Source: BMS3BBIN04 sp964552465 (lineage in GTDB: Bacteria; Electryoneota; Electryoneia; Electryoneales; Electryoneaceae). Taken from it: 64,000 nucleotides of DNA. Position 1 is the first letter of the stretch. Each line of letters begins with the position of its first letter. Location of the stretch: NCBI GenBank assembly GCA_964552465.1, contig CAZKGR010000016.1, forward strand, positions 10,153 through 74,152, in the 5' to 3' direction. Under the pieces are notes generated by a model. The model made no database searches, was not told where the DNA came from, and worked only from the letters and a program-made list of their open reading frames with translations. Positions 24,850 through 35,253 of the stretch are shown piece by piece. Position numbers and translations under genes: made by a program.

Positions 24850-26877
24850 TTACTTCAGCAACATCACCTTCTGCATGTGTACATCATCACCCGCACGAAG
24901 CTGCAGGAAGTACACACCGCTGGACAGGTCGGATGCATCAAACGCTACATCATGCGCACCAGCCATCATCCGGCCGGATGTGAGCTCAGCAATCGACTGA
25001 CCCAGAACATTGACCAGGTTCAGTTCAACGTCCGCAGCACGCGGGAGGGTGTAGTTGACTGTCATCGCTGCGTTGAACGGGTTCGGATATGAGCTCAGCT
25101 CAACCGTGGTTGGCAGCGCTGCTGGTGCCTCAGCATCCTCAACCGCTGTCGTTGCACCCATCCAGTCAAGCACCTGCCACATGACATCCGCAGCCCGCCA
25201 CGATTCATTCAAACCGGATACGGATTCAATGTTGAACGCCAGGTACGATGTTGTGAAACCGTCGCCCACGTATCCTGTGCCGCCGATGTAGTCAGTCATG
25301 ATGTAGTAGAACAGTGGTTCTGAACCAACAAGCGGGGTCATCGAACCTGGAGTGGTGCATGTGTTCGCACCACCGCCACCGGTTGTGACGATTTCAATGC
25401 CCGGGAACGGTCCATCTTCCACACCGTACAGCAGGAACTCGTACTGGTCGCCGACTTCAGCGAGTTCATGTTCGACGCCGAAGTAATCCTGCAGCAATGT
25501 CCAAGTTCCAGCGTATTCACCGATGTTCTCACCGTTCAGCAACATCTTGCCGCCCTGGTCGAGATACGCCTCAATGGCAGCGATTTCCAGTGCAGTCAGA
25601 ACATTGGCGGTGGCGTTCGAAGTCGACCATACGACAGCGTCGTATTCGCCAAGGTTTGCGTTAACAGCCTCTAACGAAGTGAGAATGTCCGAAGTGATCC
25701 CCGATGCCATCATGATATCGAACCACCATTGCTCAACATCTGTCTCCACGGGACTGTCATCCACGATTGCTACCGTGGGTGAGCCGACGAGCTGGAGGAA
25801 ATCGTAAGTCATGTTGTAGCCAGAGGCATCTTCGAAATACAGGGTGAAAGTTACGTATTCCGCTTCGAATCCCATCGGTACATCAATGGTGAATGGATCA
25901 TACAGGTTGTTCATCATCGTGCCGGGCGCGATGGGGAAATAAACGGAAGAATCGTCGCTGATGGTGATATCGTCGTTACTGACGGACAATGTGCCAGTCA
26001 GATTATCCGTAATGAGGAGTCCTTCCTGGTTCTCAAGTGTCACAATCAGATCGACAGACTCACCCGGATCAGGACGCCCGTTTGGTAACACTTCACCATC
26101 ATCATCAAACTCATAACTGACAACTTCCAGGTTCGGGAAATTGATCTGGATGTTATCTGTAAAAATGGACTGATGCATTGCATCCGTAGTGTTGTGCTGG
26201 ACAAACGCGACGAAACCATAGTTGTCTGGTTCGTGATCATCCCACATGGGATATTCAAAGTTGAATGTCGCCGTTCCACCAGCACCAATGATGCTCAGGT
26301 CAGTTCCACTGGCATTGGGGTTCATATCCAGCATGTTATAGCGGTAGTTCTGGATACCATTCTGAGCCGGTCCGTATGCGCAATCAAGATCGATCAATAC
26401 TGCATGAAGGCGGTACCCTTCCAGCGCCTCATCGGAATTAACCGTCAGCTGTACTTCAATTGTACCTTCGATTCCGATTTGAGCATCATCAATCATAAGT
26501 TCAACAGGGGTGTACTGCCCAATTCGGCTGTTAATTGTGCCGAATAAGTTACTGAATGTGCCTGATTGCCACTGGCCGTCGACCTGAAACCATGGAACAT
26601 AATTAACTCCGTAGACAGAGCGACGTGCCATATTTTCGGTTGGATTGGCGACATAATACCAGTCACTTGGACTCGGCCAGTTCACGTGATAAATCATGAA
26701 TGCAGCATCCTCACGGGAATACTGATCGAGAAATTGTTCTACTTCATAGTAATAAGTTCCGCATGGACCACAAGCAACGTTGCTGAAGTACTCAACCATC
26801 ACTGTCCGTTCGTAGGCAGAGGCACTCGTAGCGAGAGCCAAGATGAGCACAAGGACCGACACGATAAGCAATTTCAT
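24850..26877 (-). CDS. Secreted Omp28-like thioredoxin-fold protein with sorting domain
   Basis: Exported protein of 675 residues. Signal peptide to about residue 21 (ALATSASA). The mature N-terminus is a thioredoxin-like domain with a CGPC active site (Cys36, Cys39) in VEYFSNVACGPCGTYYYEVE, as in Omp28-type proteins. A CARDB/Ig-like region (about 245-330) and a domain with VAIVDDS and GKMLLNGENIGEY (glutamine-amidotransferase-like fold) follow. The end is a C-terminal sorting domain: SYPNPFNAAMTVNYTLPRA, then LSSGVYFLQLRAGD and a KVMLLK tail. It is probably surface-exposed or released. A CGPC site outside the cytoplasm suggests disulfide exchange; target unknown. Confidence 0.8.
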   Translation of the reverse strand: MKLLIVSVLVLILALATSASAYERTVMVEYFSNVACGPCGTYYYEVEQFLDQYSREDAAFMIYHVNWPSPSDWYYVANPTENMARRSVYGVNYVPWFQVDGQWQSGTFSNLFGTINSRIGQYTPVELMIDDAQIGIEGTIEVQLTVNSDEALEGYRLHAVLIDLDCAYGPAQNGIQNYRYNMLDMNPNASGTDLSIIGAGGTATFNFEYPMWDDHEPDNYGFVAFVQHNTTDAMHQSIFTDNIQINFPNLEVVSYEFDDDGEVLPNGRPDPGESVDLIVTLENQEGLLITDNLTGTLSVSNDDITISDDSSVYFPIAPGTMMNNLYDPFTIDVPMGFEAEYVTFTLYFEDASGYNMTYDFLQLVGSPTVAIVDDSPVETDVEQWWFDIMMASGITSDILTSLEAVNANLGEYDAVVWSTSNATANVLTALEIAAIEAYLDQGGKMLLNGENIGEYAGTWTLLQDYFGVEHELAEVGDQYEFLLYGVEDGPFPGIEIVTTGGGGANTCTTPGSMTPLVGSEPLFYYIMTDYIGGTGYVGDGFTTSYLAFNIESVSGLNESWRAADVMWQVLDWMGATTAVEDAEAPAALPTTVELSSYPNPFNAAMTVNYTLPRAADVELNLVNVLGQSIAELTSGRMMAGAHDVAFDASDLSSGVYFLQLRAGDDVHMQKVMLLK

Positions 26878-27012
26878 GGCTACAACTCCCGGTTAAAAAA
26901 CTGAATTATCTTACCACTCCCCCTCGCACCATAAGTACTCTTTTAGTATGGGGTTGTGCAAGTACCTTCTTCATAGAGACAAAATTCCTCTATCTCAGGA
27001 GAGATTGTAAGA

Positions 27013-27819
27013 ATGGGCATAGATCTGACATTAATCCTGATGCTGATGGCGATTGGAATTGCCGTTGGTATCTCCGCTGGATTCATTGGCATCGGTGGCG
27101 GTGTGATCATGGTTCCGGTATTGCTCGAACTCTTTCGCGCACAGGGAATGGCTCCGGAAGTGTTGGTGCATGTAGCGATGGGCACCTCGCTTACTGTCGG
27201 CGTCCTCTCGGTCGGATCATCATCATACAAGCATCACAAGCAGGGCAACGTGGTCTGGCGGATCGTTCCCTTGCTCGCTATAGCAAGCGTGGCGGGTTCA
27301 TGGCTGGCAAGTCAATTGGCGGTCAGTGTTCCCGGTAGTTGGTTGCAAAAAGGACTAGCGTTCATACTACTTCTTGCCGCAATTCGCTTTCTGACAGAAA
27401 AGAAAGTCGATCTGGGGCCAATCCGTTCGCTGCCCTTCTGGATCTGGCTGCTGATTGGATTCGGTACAGGGATGTTTGCCGGATTATCCGGTCTCGCAGG
27501 TGGATTGGTGCTGATTCCAGCGCTGGCGTATGCTGCACACGTTCCCACCGTCAAACTCGCTGGCACATCAAGCGGAACAGTGATGTTTGCCGCGCTTGCC
27601 GGTTCCATCGGCTACATGATGCAAACCCCGAGCGTGGAACTCGGTGACGGCTATGTCGGTCATGTCAGCCTCATCATCGCAGGGTCACTAGCCATAACAT
27701 CAGTACCCGGCGCACAATTGGGAGCCTGGCTGAACAAGAAGGCCGGTGCAGCTCGCTACAAAAAGATATTCGGCATCTTCCTGATCCTGGTTGTGATCAG
27801 GCTGTTTTTTACTGCCTGA
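27013..27819 (+). CDS. TSUP (TauE/SafE) family transporter
   Basis: Integral membrane protein of 268 residues with about eight hydrophobic segments in two similar halves: GIAVGISAGFIGIGGGVIMVP near the N-terminus and GFGTGMFAGLSGLAGGLVLIP in the middle, the repeated hallmark of the TauE/SafE (4-toluene sulfonate uptake) family. Members export sulfite, sulfoacetate or other small anions, or act in sulfur metabolism. No sulfur gene neighbours it, so the substrate is not assignable. Divergent from the Omp28-like gene. Confidence 0.85.
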   Translation: MGIDLTLILMLMAIGIAVGISAGFIGIGGGVIMVPVLLELFRAQGMAPEVLVHVAMGTSLTVGVLSVGSSSYKHHKQGNVVWRIVPLLAIASVAGSWLASQLAVSVPGSWLQKGLAFILLLAAIRFLTEKKVDLGPIRSLPFWIWLLIGFGTGMFAGLSGLAGGLVLIPALAYAAHVPTVKLAGTSSGTVMFAALAGSIGYMMQTPSVELGDGYVGHVSLIIAGSLAITSVPGAQLGAWLNKKAGAARYKKIFGIFLILVVIRLFFTA

Positions 27820-27884
27820 TTCAGAGACTCATTATTGAAATCACGAGTCAAACCAAACTTCTTTTGTCTCTCTTCCCGAGCAGC

Positions 27885-27913
27885 TTGGACTCGTAACATA
27901 CTGGCTGTAAGTT
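27885..27913 (+). promoter_or_regulatory. Candidate promoter for the large BNR protein
   Basis: TTGGAC (27885-27890), 17-nt spacer, TAAGTT (27908-27913); the GGAGGG ribosome site follows about 20 nt later. The -10 box is only moderately close to consensus. Confidence 0.35.
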
Positions 27914-27945
27914 ATAAGATTGGAATCGACTTTGGAGGGTTTGTC

Positions 27946-30900
27946 ATGAAGCAAATTGCATGGTTCACCGCACTGTTTACACTGTTGCTTGTAGGGTCAA
28001 CTGCGATCGCGCAACCGTGGATGGTTCAGTTCCGCGAATGGGACAGGGAACCGACTACACGTGAGATCATCGACGCGTTCGATGTGTACTGGGCTGACAA
28101 GGAACCAACCAAAGGTTCGGGTTGGAAACAGTTTCAGCGTTGGCGCTGGTTTGTCGAGCCACGACTCGACGAATTTGGCAACTTCAACTCCAGTGGCCAG
28201 TTGCTTGGATGGCAACAGCGCGAACAAATGTACCCCAGCGATGAGCTGGATGAAGCCAATTGGACACCCCTCGGACCGTTCGATCCGATTCCGAACGAAT
28301 ACGTTGGCGGCCTTGGACGCGTAAACTGCATGGAGCAAGATCCAACGAACCACAACCACATGTATGCTGGCGCAGCGTCAGGTGGTTTGTGGGAAACCTG
28401 GACAGGCGGATACTCGTGGCTGCCACTCACTGATGACCTGCCAGTGCTCGGTGTCAGCGACATCGAAATTGACTATACCAACCCTTCAATCCTCTACATG
28501 GCGACCGGCGATGCTGATGGCTACGATACCTATTCCATCGGCGTGATGAAGAGTCTGGATGGCGGCCAAACGTGGAACGAAACAGGATTGAATTTCAGCG
28601 TCCTCGACGGTGAACGTATATCCCGAGTCATCATGGATTCGGAGGATCACCTGACCCTGCTTGCTTCCACGAGCAATGGCGTCTACAAAACCGTTGATGG
28701 TGGTGATAATTGGTACATCGTGCGCAATGGCGGTAACTCAAACTTCTACCATGATCTCGAAAATGTCGCGTCCGATCCGGACACATGGTTTCTGGCATCT
28801 AACGGAACTGGCGTTTTTCGATCACAGGACAACGGCGAAACCTGGTCATCGTTGAGCAACGGTATTCCGTATGGCGCGGGCAATGTTGGTCGAATCAATG
28901 TTGAAGTATCCGATTCTGATCCTAACCAAGTATATGCCCTATACTCGAACTCATCCAGCGGATTCTACGGCTTCTACAAATCGTTCGACGGTGGTGATAA
29001 CTGGTCGTTAATGTCCAACCAACCAAATTTACTCGGTTGGAGTCAAACCGGTAACGATACTGGCGGCCAAGCGTGGTATGACCTCACGCTGGCGGTCAAC
29101 CCTCAGAATCCAAATGAAGTTTACGTTGGTGGTGTAAATGTCTGGAAGTCCCTGAACGGGGGCTCAAGCTGGGATCTGACCGGCTTCTGGTATTACGGTC
29201 CCGGACCCTATGTACACGCAGACCAACACCGGCACGAGTACTTCATTGAGAATGGCACTCCGGTCCTCTACTCCGCTAATGATGGCGGCCTGTACCGCAC
29301 ATTGGACGGCGGCGATTCCTGGATAGAGATCAGCCACGGCATGGTCATTCAGCAGATCTATCGTCACGGTGTCTACCAGAACACGCCCGAAGTCGAGATG
29401 GTCATATTCGGCAACCAGGATAACGGAACCAAGCTGAAAGAGGGTGAAGACTTCCGCGCTGTTCTAGGTGGTGACGGCATGGAAGCAGCAATCTCATCGG
29501 ATGACTCAAACTATATGTTCGCCGAGGTCTATTACGGTGAAATGCAGCGGTCCGTTGATGGTGGCTGGAACTGGATGGACGGCACCAGCGGCATCCCTCA
29601 ATCCGATGGCGCGTGGGTTACACCGTATATATTCGATCCGAATAATCCGCTGATCATGTGGTTCGGCACGAACGAGATCTACCAGTCCACCAACCGGGCA
29701 CAATCCTGGACACAGGTCAGCCAGACTGTTGGCAGCAAGATGACCGCGCTCGCCGTTGCCCCATCAAATCCGATGGTTGTTTACGGCATAACTTCAGCAG
29801 GTCTCATTCTGGTGACAGAGGATTTCGGAAACACCTGGACCCAACGGTCTGCACCGTATTCATCAACAACGTACATTGCCGTACATCCAACCAACGACAG
29901 CATCATTTATGTAACAGCAAGTGGATATAACGCGGCAAACAAGGTCTTCGTCAGCCATGATCACGGCGAAACCTGGGCCAACATTTCTGAAGGCTTGCCG
30001 AATGTCCCCGCGAACACGGTTGCATTGCATCCATACGATGGTAACCATGTATATGTCGGCACTGATGTGGGTGTGTTCTTCAGTGAGAACGCCGGCAACA
30101 CCTGGCAGAGTTGGAACACCGGTCTGCCAAATGTGATCGTCAATGAACTCGAGTTCCACACAACGTCCAACACTCTGGTGGCCGCGACATATGGCCGTGG
30201 GATCTGGGCCAGCGAAGCGGAACCGGTAAACGTTGATCCGTTCATTGCTGTCGCATATCCGAACGGCGGCGAAGAGCTGATCATCGGTAATACGGAAACA
30301 ATCCGCTGGAATTCGTATGGAGTAGATGGCAACATCCGCATCGAACTCGATCGAAACTACCCGTCTGGCGAGTGGGAGGTCCTCTTCGTAGGCGTCGAGA
30401 ACGACTGGGCTGAACCGTGGGTTGTCACCGGTCCGATGACCGATAACGCTCGCATCCGTGTAATCAGCGTTGATAACCCAGAATTGATCGCAGAATCAGC
30501 TGAATCGTTCAGCCTCCTTCAGCCTTCAATTACTATTCTCAGCCCGAATGGTGGCGAAGTCCTGCCGCTCGAGATGTACTTCGACTTCATTTGGGAATCG
30601 GTTGCGATTGAAGGAAATGTGTCCGTCGAAATTAACCGCTCCTATCCCGATGGAGACTGGGAAATCATTGTGCCCGGATTCCCCGATCAAGGCGGTATTA
30701 CGTGGCTGGCTAACGGTGAGGAGAGTAACAACACACGTTTGCGGGTCAGCGCTGTTGACCTGGTAGACATTTACGATGAAAGCGATGGCGACTTCAGCAT
30801 TCTGAATGTGCCCGCGATCCAACTTAACACACCGGACGAACCGGTAACCTGGTATATCGGGCAGAACTACACCTTGCATTGGGATGACAACTTCGATGAA

Positions 30901-31677
30901 GATGTCGTCATTGATTTCTACCCTGTTGAAGGTGGAAACCCGATCTTCATTGCTCAGACTGAAAGTGATGGTGTGTATTCATGGCCGCTCAATGAATACT
31001 TGAACCCCGGATGGGACTATACCATTCGGATCAGCAAGGTAGATGATGAGACGGTGTTCTCTGAGTCTGAGAATTCGGTCGCAGTCGAACTGTCCACACC
31101 GGATGGGCTTGTGCCAGGTGGTGGAATCTATGTCAGCGATATTCCGGTAGCATTCAGTTGGGATGCTGTTCCAGGCGCGAGTACGTACAACTTCACTCTC
31201 GCAGAGGGACCGGTTGTCCAGCCGAATACGATCATCCATGAAGCGATGACAATTGGAGCTGAGTATTCGTTCTCCCTCGATGCGAACGGTGAGTATTCAT
31301 GGCATGTGTCGGCGAACCATCCAAACTTCTACCAGACGCCTGATTCTGAAACGGCAGTCTTCAACTACGATCCGACATCCGTCCCGGAGATTGATTTCAA
31401 TGCAATTCCGGACAACTTTGCGCTGGCACGTGTGTATCCGAATCCGTTTAACCCGGAAACGCAGATCGTTATAGCACTGCCTCATACTGCAGAGCTTAGT
31501 GTCAACGTGTATAATGTGACCGGACAACTTGTTTCGACATTGGCGGACGGTCAGTTCAACGCCGGATACCAACAGTTTGTGCTTAACGGATCGCATTTGG
31601 CGAGCGGAACATACTTCCTGAAAGTGGAGAGTCCTGGAAAGCTGAACGCAACTCACAAGCTTGTGCTCGTGAAGTAG
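27946..31677 (+). CDS. Large secreted BNR/Asp-box propeller protein with sorting domain
   Basis: Exported protein of 1243 residues from ATG 27946 (GGAGGG site; upstream starts would precede the signal peptide). After a signal peptide cleaved near AIAQ come at least eleven Asp-box repeats of the form S.DGG.(T/N)W (for example KSLDGGQTW, KTVDGGDNW, RSQDNGETW, VSHDHGETW), which build a VPS10/sialidase-like beta-propeller. Three Ig-like modules with the SPNGGE / YPNGGEEL signature follow, then an FN3-like region, and finally the sorting domain YPNPFNPETQ, ASGTYFLKV and a KLVLVK end. Such propellers bind carbohydrates or proteins on the cell surface; no sialidase catalytic residues were identified. 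Confidence 0.87.
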   Translation: MKQIAWFTALFTLLLVGSTAIAQPWMVQFREWDREPTTREIIDAFDVYWADKEPTKGSGWKQFQRWRWFVEPRLDEFGNFNSSGQLLGWQQREQMYPSDELDEANWTPLGPFDPIPNEYVGGLGRVNCMEQDPTNHNHMYAGAASGGLWETWTGGYSWLPLTDDLPVLGVSDIEIDYTNPSILYMATGDADGYDTYSIGVMKSLDGGQTWNETGLNFSVLDGERISRVIMDSEDHLTLLASTSNGVYKTVDGGDNWYIVRNGGNSNFYHDLENVASDPDTWFLASNGTGVFRSQDNGETWSSLSNGIPYGAGNVGRINVEVSDSDPNQVYALYSNSSSGFYGFYKSFDGGDNWSLMSNQPNLLGWSQTGNDTGGQAWYDLTLAVNPQNPNEVYVGGVNVWKSLNGGSSWDLTGFWYYGPGPYVHADQHRHEYFIENGTPVLYSANDGGLYRTLDGGDSWIEISHGMVIQQIYRHGVYQNTPEVEMVIFGNQDNGTKLKEGEDFRAVLGGDGMEAAISSDDSNYMFAEVYYGEMQRSVDGGWNWMDGTSGIPQSDGAWVTPYIFDPNNPLIMWFGTNEIYQSTNRAQSWTQVSQTVGSKMTALAVAPSNPMVVYGITSAGLILVTEDFGNTWTQRSAPYSSTTYIAVHPTNDSIIYVTASGYNAANKVFVSHDHGETWANISEGLPNVPANTVALHPYDGNHVYVGTDVGVFFSENAGNTWQSWNTGLPNVIVNELEFHTTSNTLVAATYGRGIWASEAEPVNVDPFIAVAYPNGGEELIIGNTETIRWNSYGVDGNIRIELDRNYPSGEWEVLFVGVENDWAEPWVVTGPMTDNARIRVISVDNPELIAESAESFSLLQPSITILSPNGGEVLPLEMYFDFIWESVAIEGNVSVEINRSYPDGDWEIIVPGFPDQGGITWLANGEESNNTRLRVSAVDLVDIYDESDGDFSILNVPAIQLNTPDEPVTWYIGQNYTLHWDDNFDEDVVIDFYPVEGGNPIFIAQTESDGVYSWPLNEYLNPGWDYTIRISKVDDETVFSESENSVAVELSTPDGLVPGGGIYVSDIPVAFSWDAVPGASTYNFTLAEGPVVQPNTIIHEAMTIGAEYSFSLDANGEYSWHVSANHPNFYQTPDSETAVFNYDPTSVPEIDFNAIPDNFALARVYPNPFNPETQIVIALPHTAELSVNVYNVTGQLVSTLADGQFNAGYQQFVLNGSHLASGTYFLKVESPGKLNATHKLVLVK

Positions 31678-31706
31678 TCTTCCACGAGACTTAACCTTGC
31701 CTACGC

Positions 31707-31789
31707 GGGGAAGGTGCATGCACTCTATGTTCTTGGTCGTACTACGACGGATTTGATGCGGACACGGATGGCATGCACCTTCCCCTTTT
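31707..31789 (+). terminator. Long inverted repeat after the BNR protein gene
   Basis: GGGGAAGGTGCATGC (31707-31721) and GCATGCACCTTCCCC (31771-31785) pair perfectly over 15 bp with a 49-nt loop, followed by TTTT. This fits an intrinsic terminator for the BNR gene, but the right arm also covers the first possible ATG of the PAP2 gene. Confidence 0.55.
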
Positions 31790-32783
31790 GCATATTTCGA
31801 GCCGGCAGATCGAGCAACCTCCTCTCGATGATCCACTGGGCATCGGGCAATTGGAGGGGACAGATCTTATCCCTTGGCTCGCAGACCCAAAAGATGCTTT
31901 AGCTCTGGTCCAACGTCGTACGCCCATCTTGGATCTTTCTTCCCTGCTTGCTGCAGCTATTGGTTCTGAAGTGATGTATTTCGCTCTGATCGGAGCATTA
32001 TTCAGTGCTTATAACCGTAAACGTGCACTGGAGATCTCTGGCGTCATCCTGCCATCCGTCGTCATCAACCAGTTCTTCAAAGCAAGGTTTCGCTTCCCCC
32101 GCCCACCGAAAGCTGCACATCATGAGCTAGCGTTCGTCGCACCTGGAGATTTCACATTCCCGAGCGGTCATGCGCAGAACGCCGTGACCCTCGGCTTGTA
32201 CATGGCTTTCCGTTCACCTCAGAAATGGATGAAAGTGGTCGGATTGTCGCTCGCGACTAGTATTCCGCTGTCACGGATTTATCTGGGAGTGCATTACCCG
32301 CGGGATGTGTTAGCAGGGGTTCTGTTGGGTGTGAGCACAATCGCCGGGGCTAAAGTTGTGGAACGCCCATTCACTCAATGGTGGCATAGGTCGCCACGTG
32401 GTCCGCGCAGCTTCAGCATAGCCACGGCAGCGATGATCTTCGGTATCCTGAGTGGAACTCCGCTTGCAGCCTTCCCTGTGGGAGTCGCGGGCGGAATGGC
32501 TGTCGGTCACGATACTTCATGGAAGCTCCGTAAAGCAGTTGACACTTCAAGCAACATGACTCGGGCGCTGCGAACAGCGACTGGCCTCGTAGTTACATTC
32601 GGCGTAGGTTTTGCCATCCGACCATTGGTCAAACGTGATACTACCACCGCTGCCATTGTCGCTGGCACGCTTGTCGGACTCGGGCAAACTCTGGCCATCC
32701 CGCTGTTTAACGATTTCACACGCCGGTTCAGTCTTCTCCGAAAACGATCCAGACGCTCATCTCGCAGAATTCGACGAGCTTGA
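31773..32783 (+). CDS. PAP2-family membrane phosphatase
   Basis: Integral membrane acid phosphatase of up to 336 residues. The three PAP2 catalytic motifs are present in order: KARFRFPRP, PSGH (in FPSGHAQNAVTLG) and SRIYLGVHYPRD. Members dephosphorylate undecaprenyl pyrophosphate, phosphatidate or related lipids on the periplasmic face. Several hydrophobic segments surround the motifs; the C-terminal ~140 residues add more membrane segments and a very basic tail. The N-terminal start is uncertain: the ATG at 31773 sits in the right arm of a strong hairpin without a ribosome site, and a TTG further on may be the real start. It is followed within 3 nt by the ABC ATPase gene. Confidence 0.8.
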   Translation: MHLPLLHISSRQIEQPPLDDPLGIGQLEGTDLIPWLADPKDALALVQRRTPILDLSSLLAAAIGSEVMYFALIGALFSAYNRKRALEISGVILPSVVINQFFKARFRFPRPPKAAHHELAFVAPGDFTFPSGHAQNAVTLGLYMAFRSPQKWMKVVGLSLATSIPLSRIYLGVHYPRDVLAGVLLGVSTIAGAKVVERPFTQWWHRSPRGPRSFSIATAAMIFGILSGTPLAAFPVGVAGGMAVGHDTSWKLRKAVDTSSNMTRALRTATGLVVTFGVGFAIRPLVKRDTTTAAIVAGTLVGLGQTLAIPLFNDFTRRFSLLRKRSRRSSRRIRRA

Positions 32784-32786
32784 GCC

Positions 32787-33529
32787 ATGCTTGCCTGCCG
32801 AAACGTACATAAATCGTTTACCGGGCAGACTGTTCTTCACGATATTGATCTCAACATTTCGCAAGGACAATTAACCGCCCTCATCGGTCCGAGTGGTTGC
32901 GGCAAATCAACACTGCTACGCTTGTTTCTCGGGCTGATCATGCCCGATACTGGCGAAATTCTGTTCGACGATAAACCGTTGATTCAAGCTGATCTGACCG
33001 AAATTCGACATCGAATCGGATATGTCATTCAGGACGGCGGCCTGTTCCCCCATCTGACCGCTGCGGGTAATATCACCCTGTTGGCAAGCAGGCTTGGACG
33101 AGAGCGAAACTGGATTGAGTCGCGCCTCGCTGAACTCTGCAGTCTGACTCATTTTCCTGAAGATGCGCTGAGTCGATACGGCTATGAAATATCTGGTGGA
33201 CAACGCCAGCGTGTAGCTCTGATGCGCGCCCTGATGCTCGATCCGGACGTTTTGCTACTCGACGAACCGCTCGGCGCCCTCGATCCGCTGGTACGTTCCT
33301 CTCTGCAGAATGAACTCCGGGACACCTTCCGCAAACTGGGTAAAACCACTGTTCTGGTTACGCACGACCTCGCTGAAGCAGCATTCTTCAGCAAAGATAT
33401 CGTGCTGATGCAGAAAGGTTGCATCCTGCAACGCGGATCCATCGGCGAGATGATGAGCAAGCCCACAGATCCGTTCGTAGTCGAGTTCATCCGTGCTCAA
33501 CGTGCACATCAAGTACCGGAGGAAAACGT

Positions 33530-33533
<4 letters not shown>
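32787..33533 (+). CDS. Osmoprotectant ABC transporter ATPase (OpuCA-like, no CBS domains)
   Basis: ATP-binding subunit of a quaternary-amine/osmoprotectant importer, 248 residues. Walker A GPSGCGKST (34-42), Q-loop, signature ISGGQRQR, Walker B LLLDEPLGALDP and switch His in VTHD. It resembles OpuCA/ProV but stops after the nucleotide-binding domain; the tandem CBS domains that sense ionic strength in many homologues are missing. It starts 3 nt after the PAP2 gene and its stop overlaps the permease-binding-protein start (ATGA). Confidence 0.88.
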
Positions 33534-35023
<1,490 letters not shown>

Positions 35024-35099
35024 CCGAAACCGTCAAGCTTGCTGATGATCGAAGCAGTCGTTTGTACCCGACAATCCATTAAGCTATCCGAGCTGAAGG

Positions 35100-35118
35100 T
35101 TAGGGGCTCCTAATTTTT
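35100..35118 (+). terminator. Short intrinsic terminator after the osmolyte importer
   Basis: TTAGG and CCTAA form a 5-bp stem with loop GGCT, followed by TTTTT. The stem is short, so confidence is limited. Confidence 0.35.
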
Positions 35119-35171
35119 AACTCACCCTCGCGGTGCTTCCTTTCGCAGTGTATCTTTGTTGGACCTAACAT

Positions 35172-35200
35172 TTGGCTGATAACCATTGGCTCACTAACTA
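35172..35200 (+). promoter_or_regulatory. Candidate promoter for aceE
   Basis: TTGGCT (35172-35177), 17-nt spacer, TAACTA (35195-35200), about 50 nt before the aceE start. The -10 box is weak. Confidence 0.3.
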
Positions 35201-35253
35201 TTTCGGAATGGCAACACCTGCCAATCTGAGAACAAGATCAACCAGGAGTTGCT

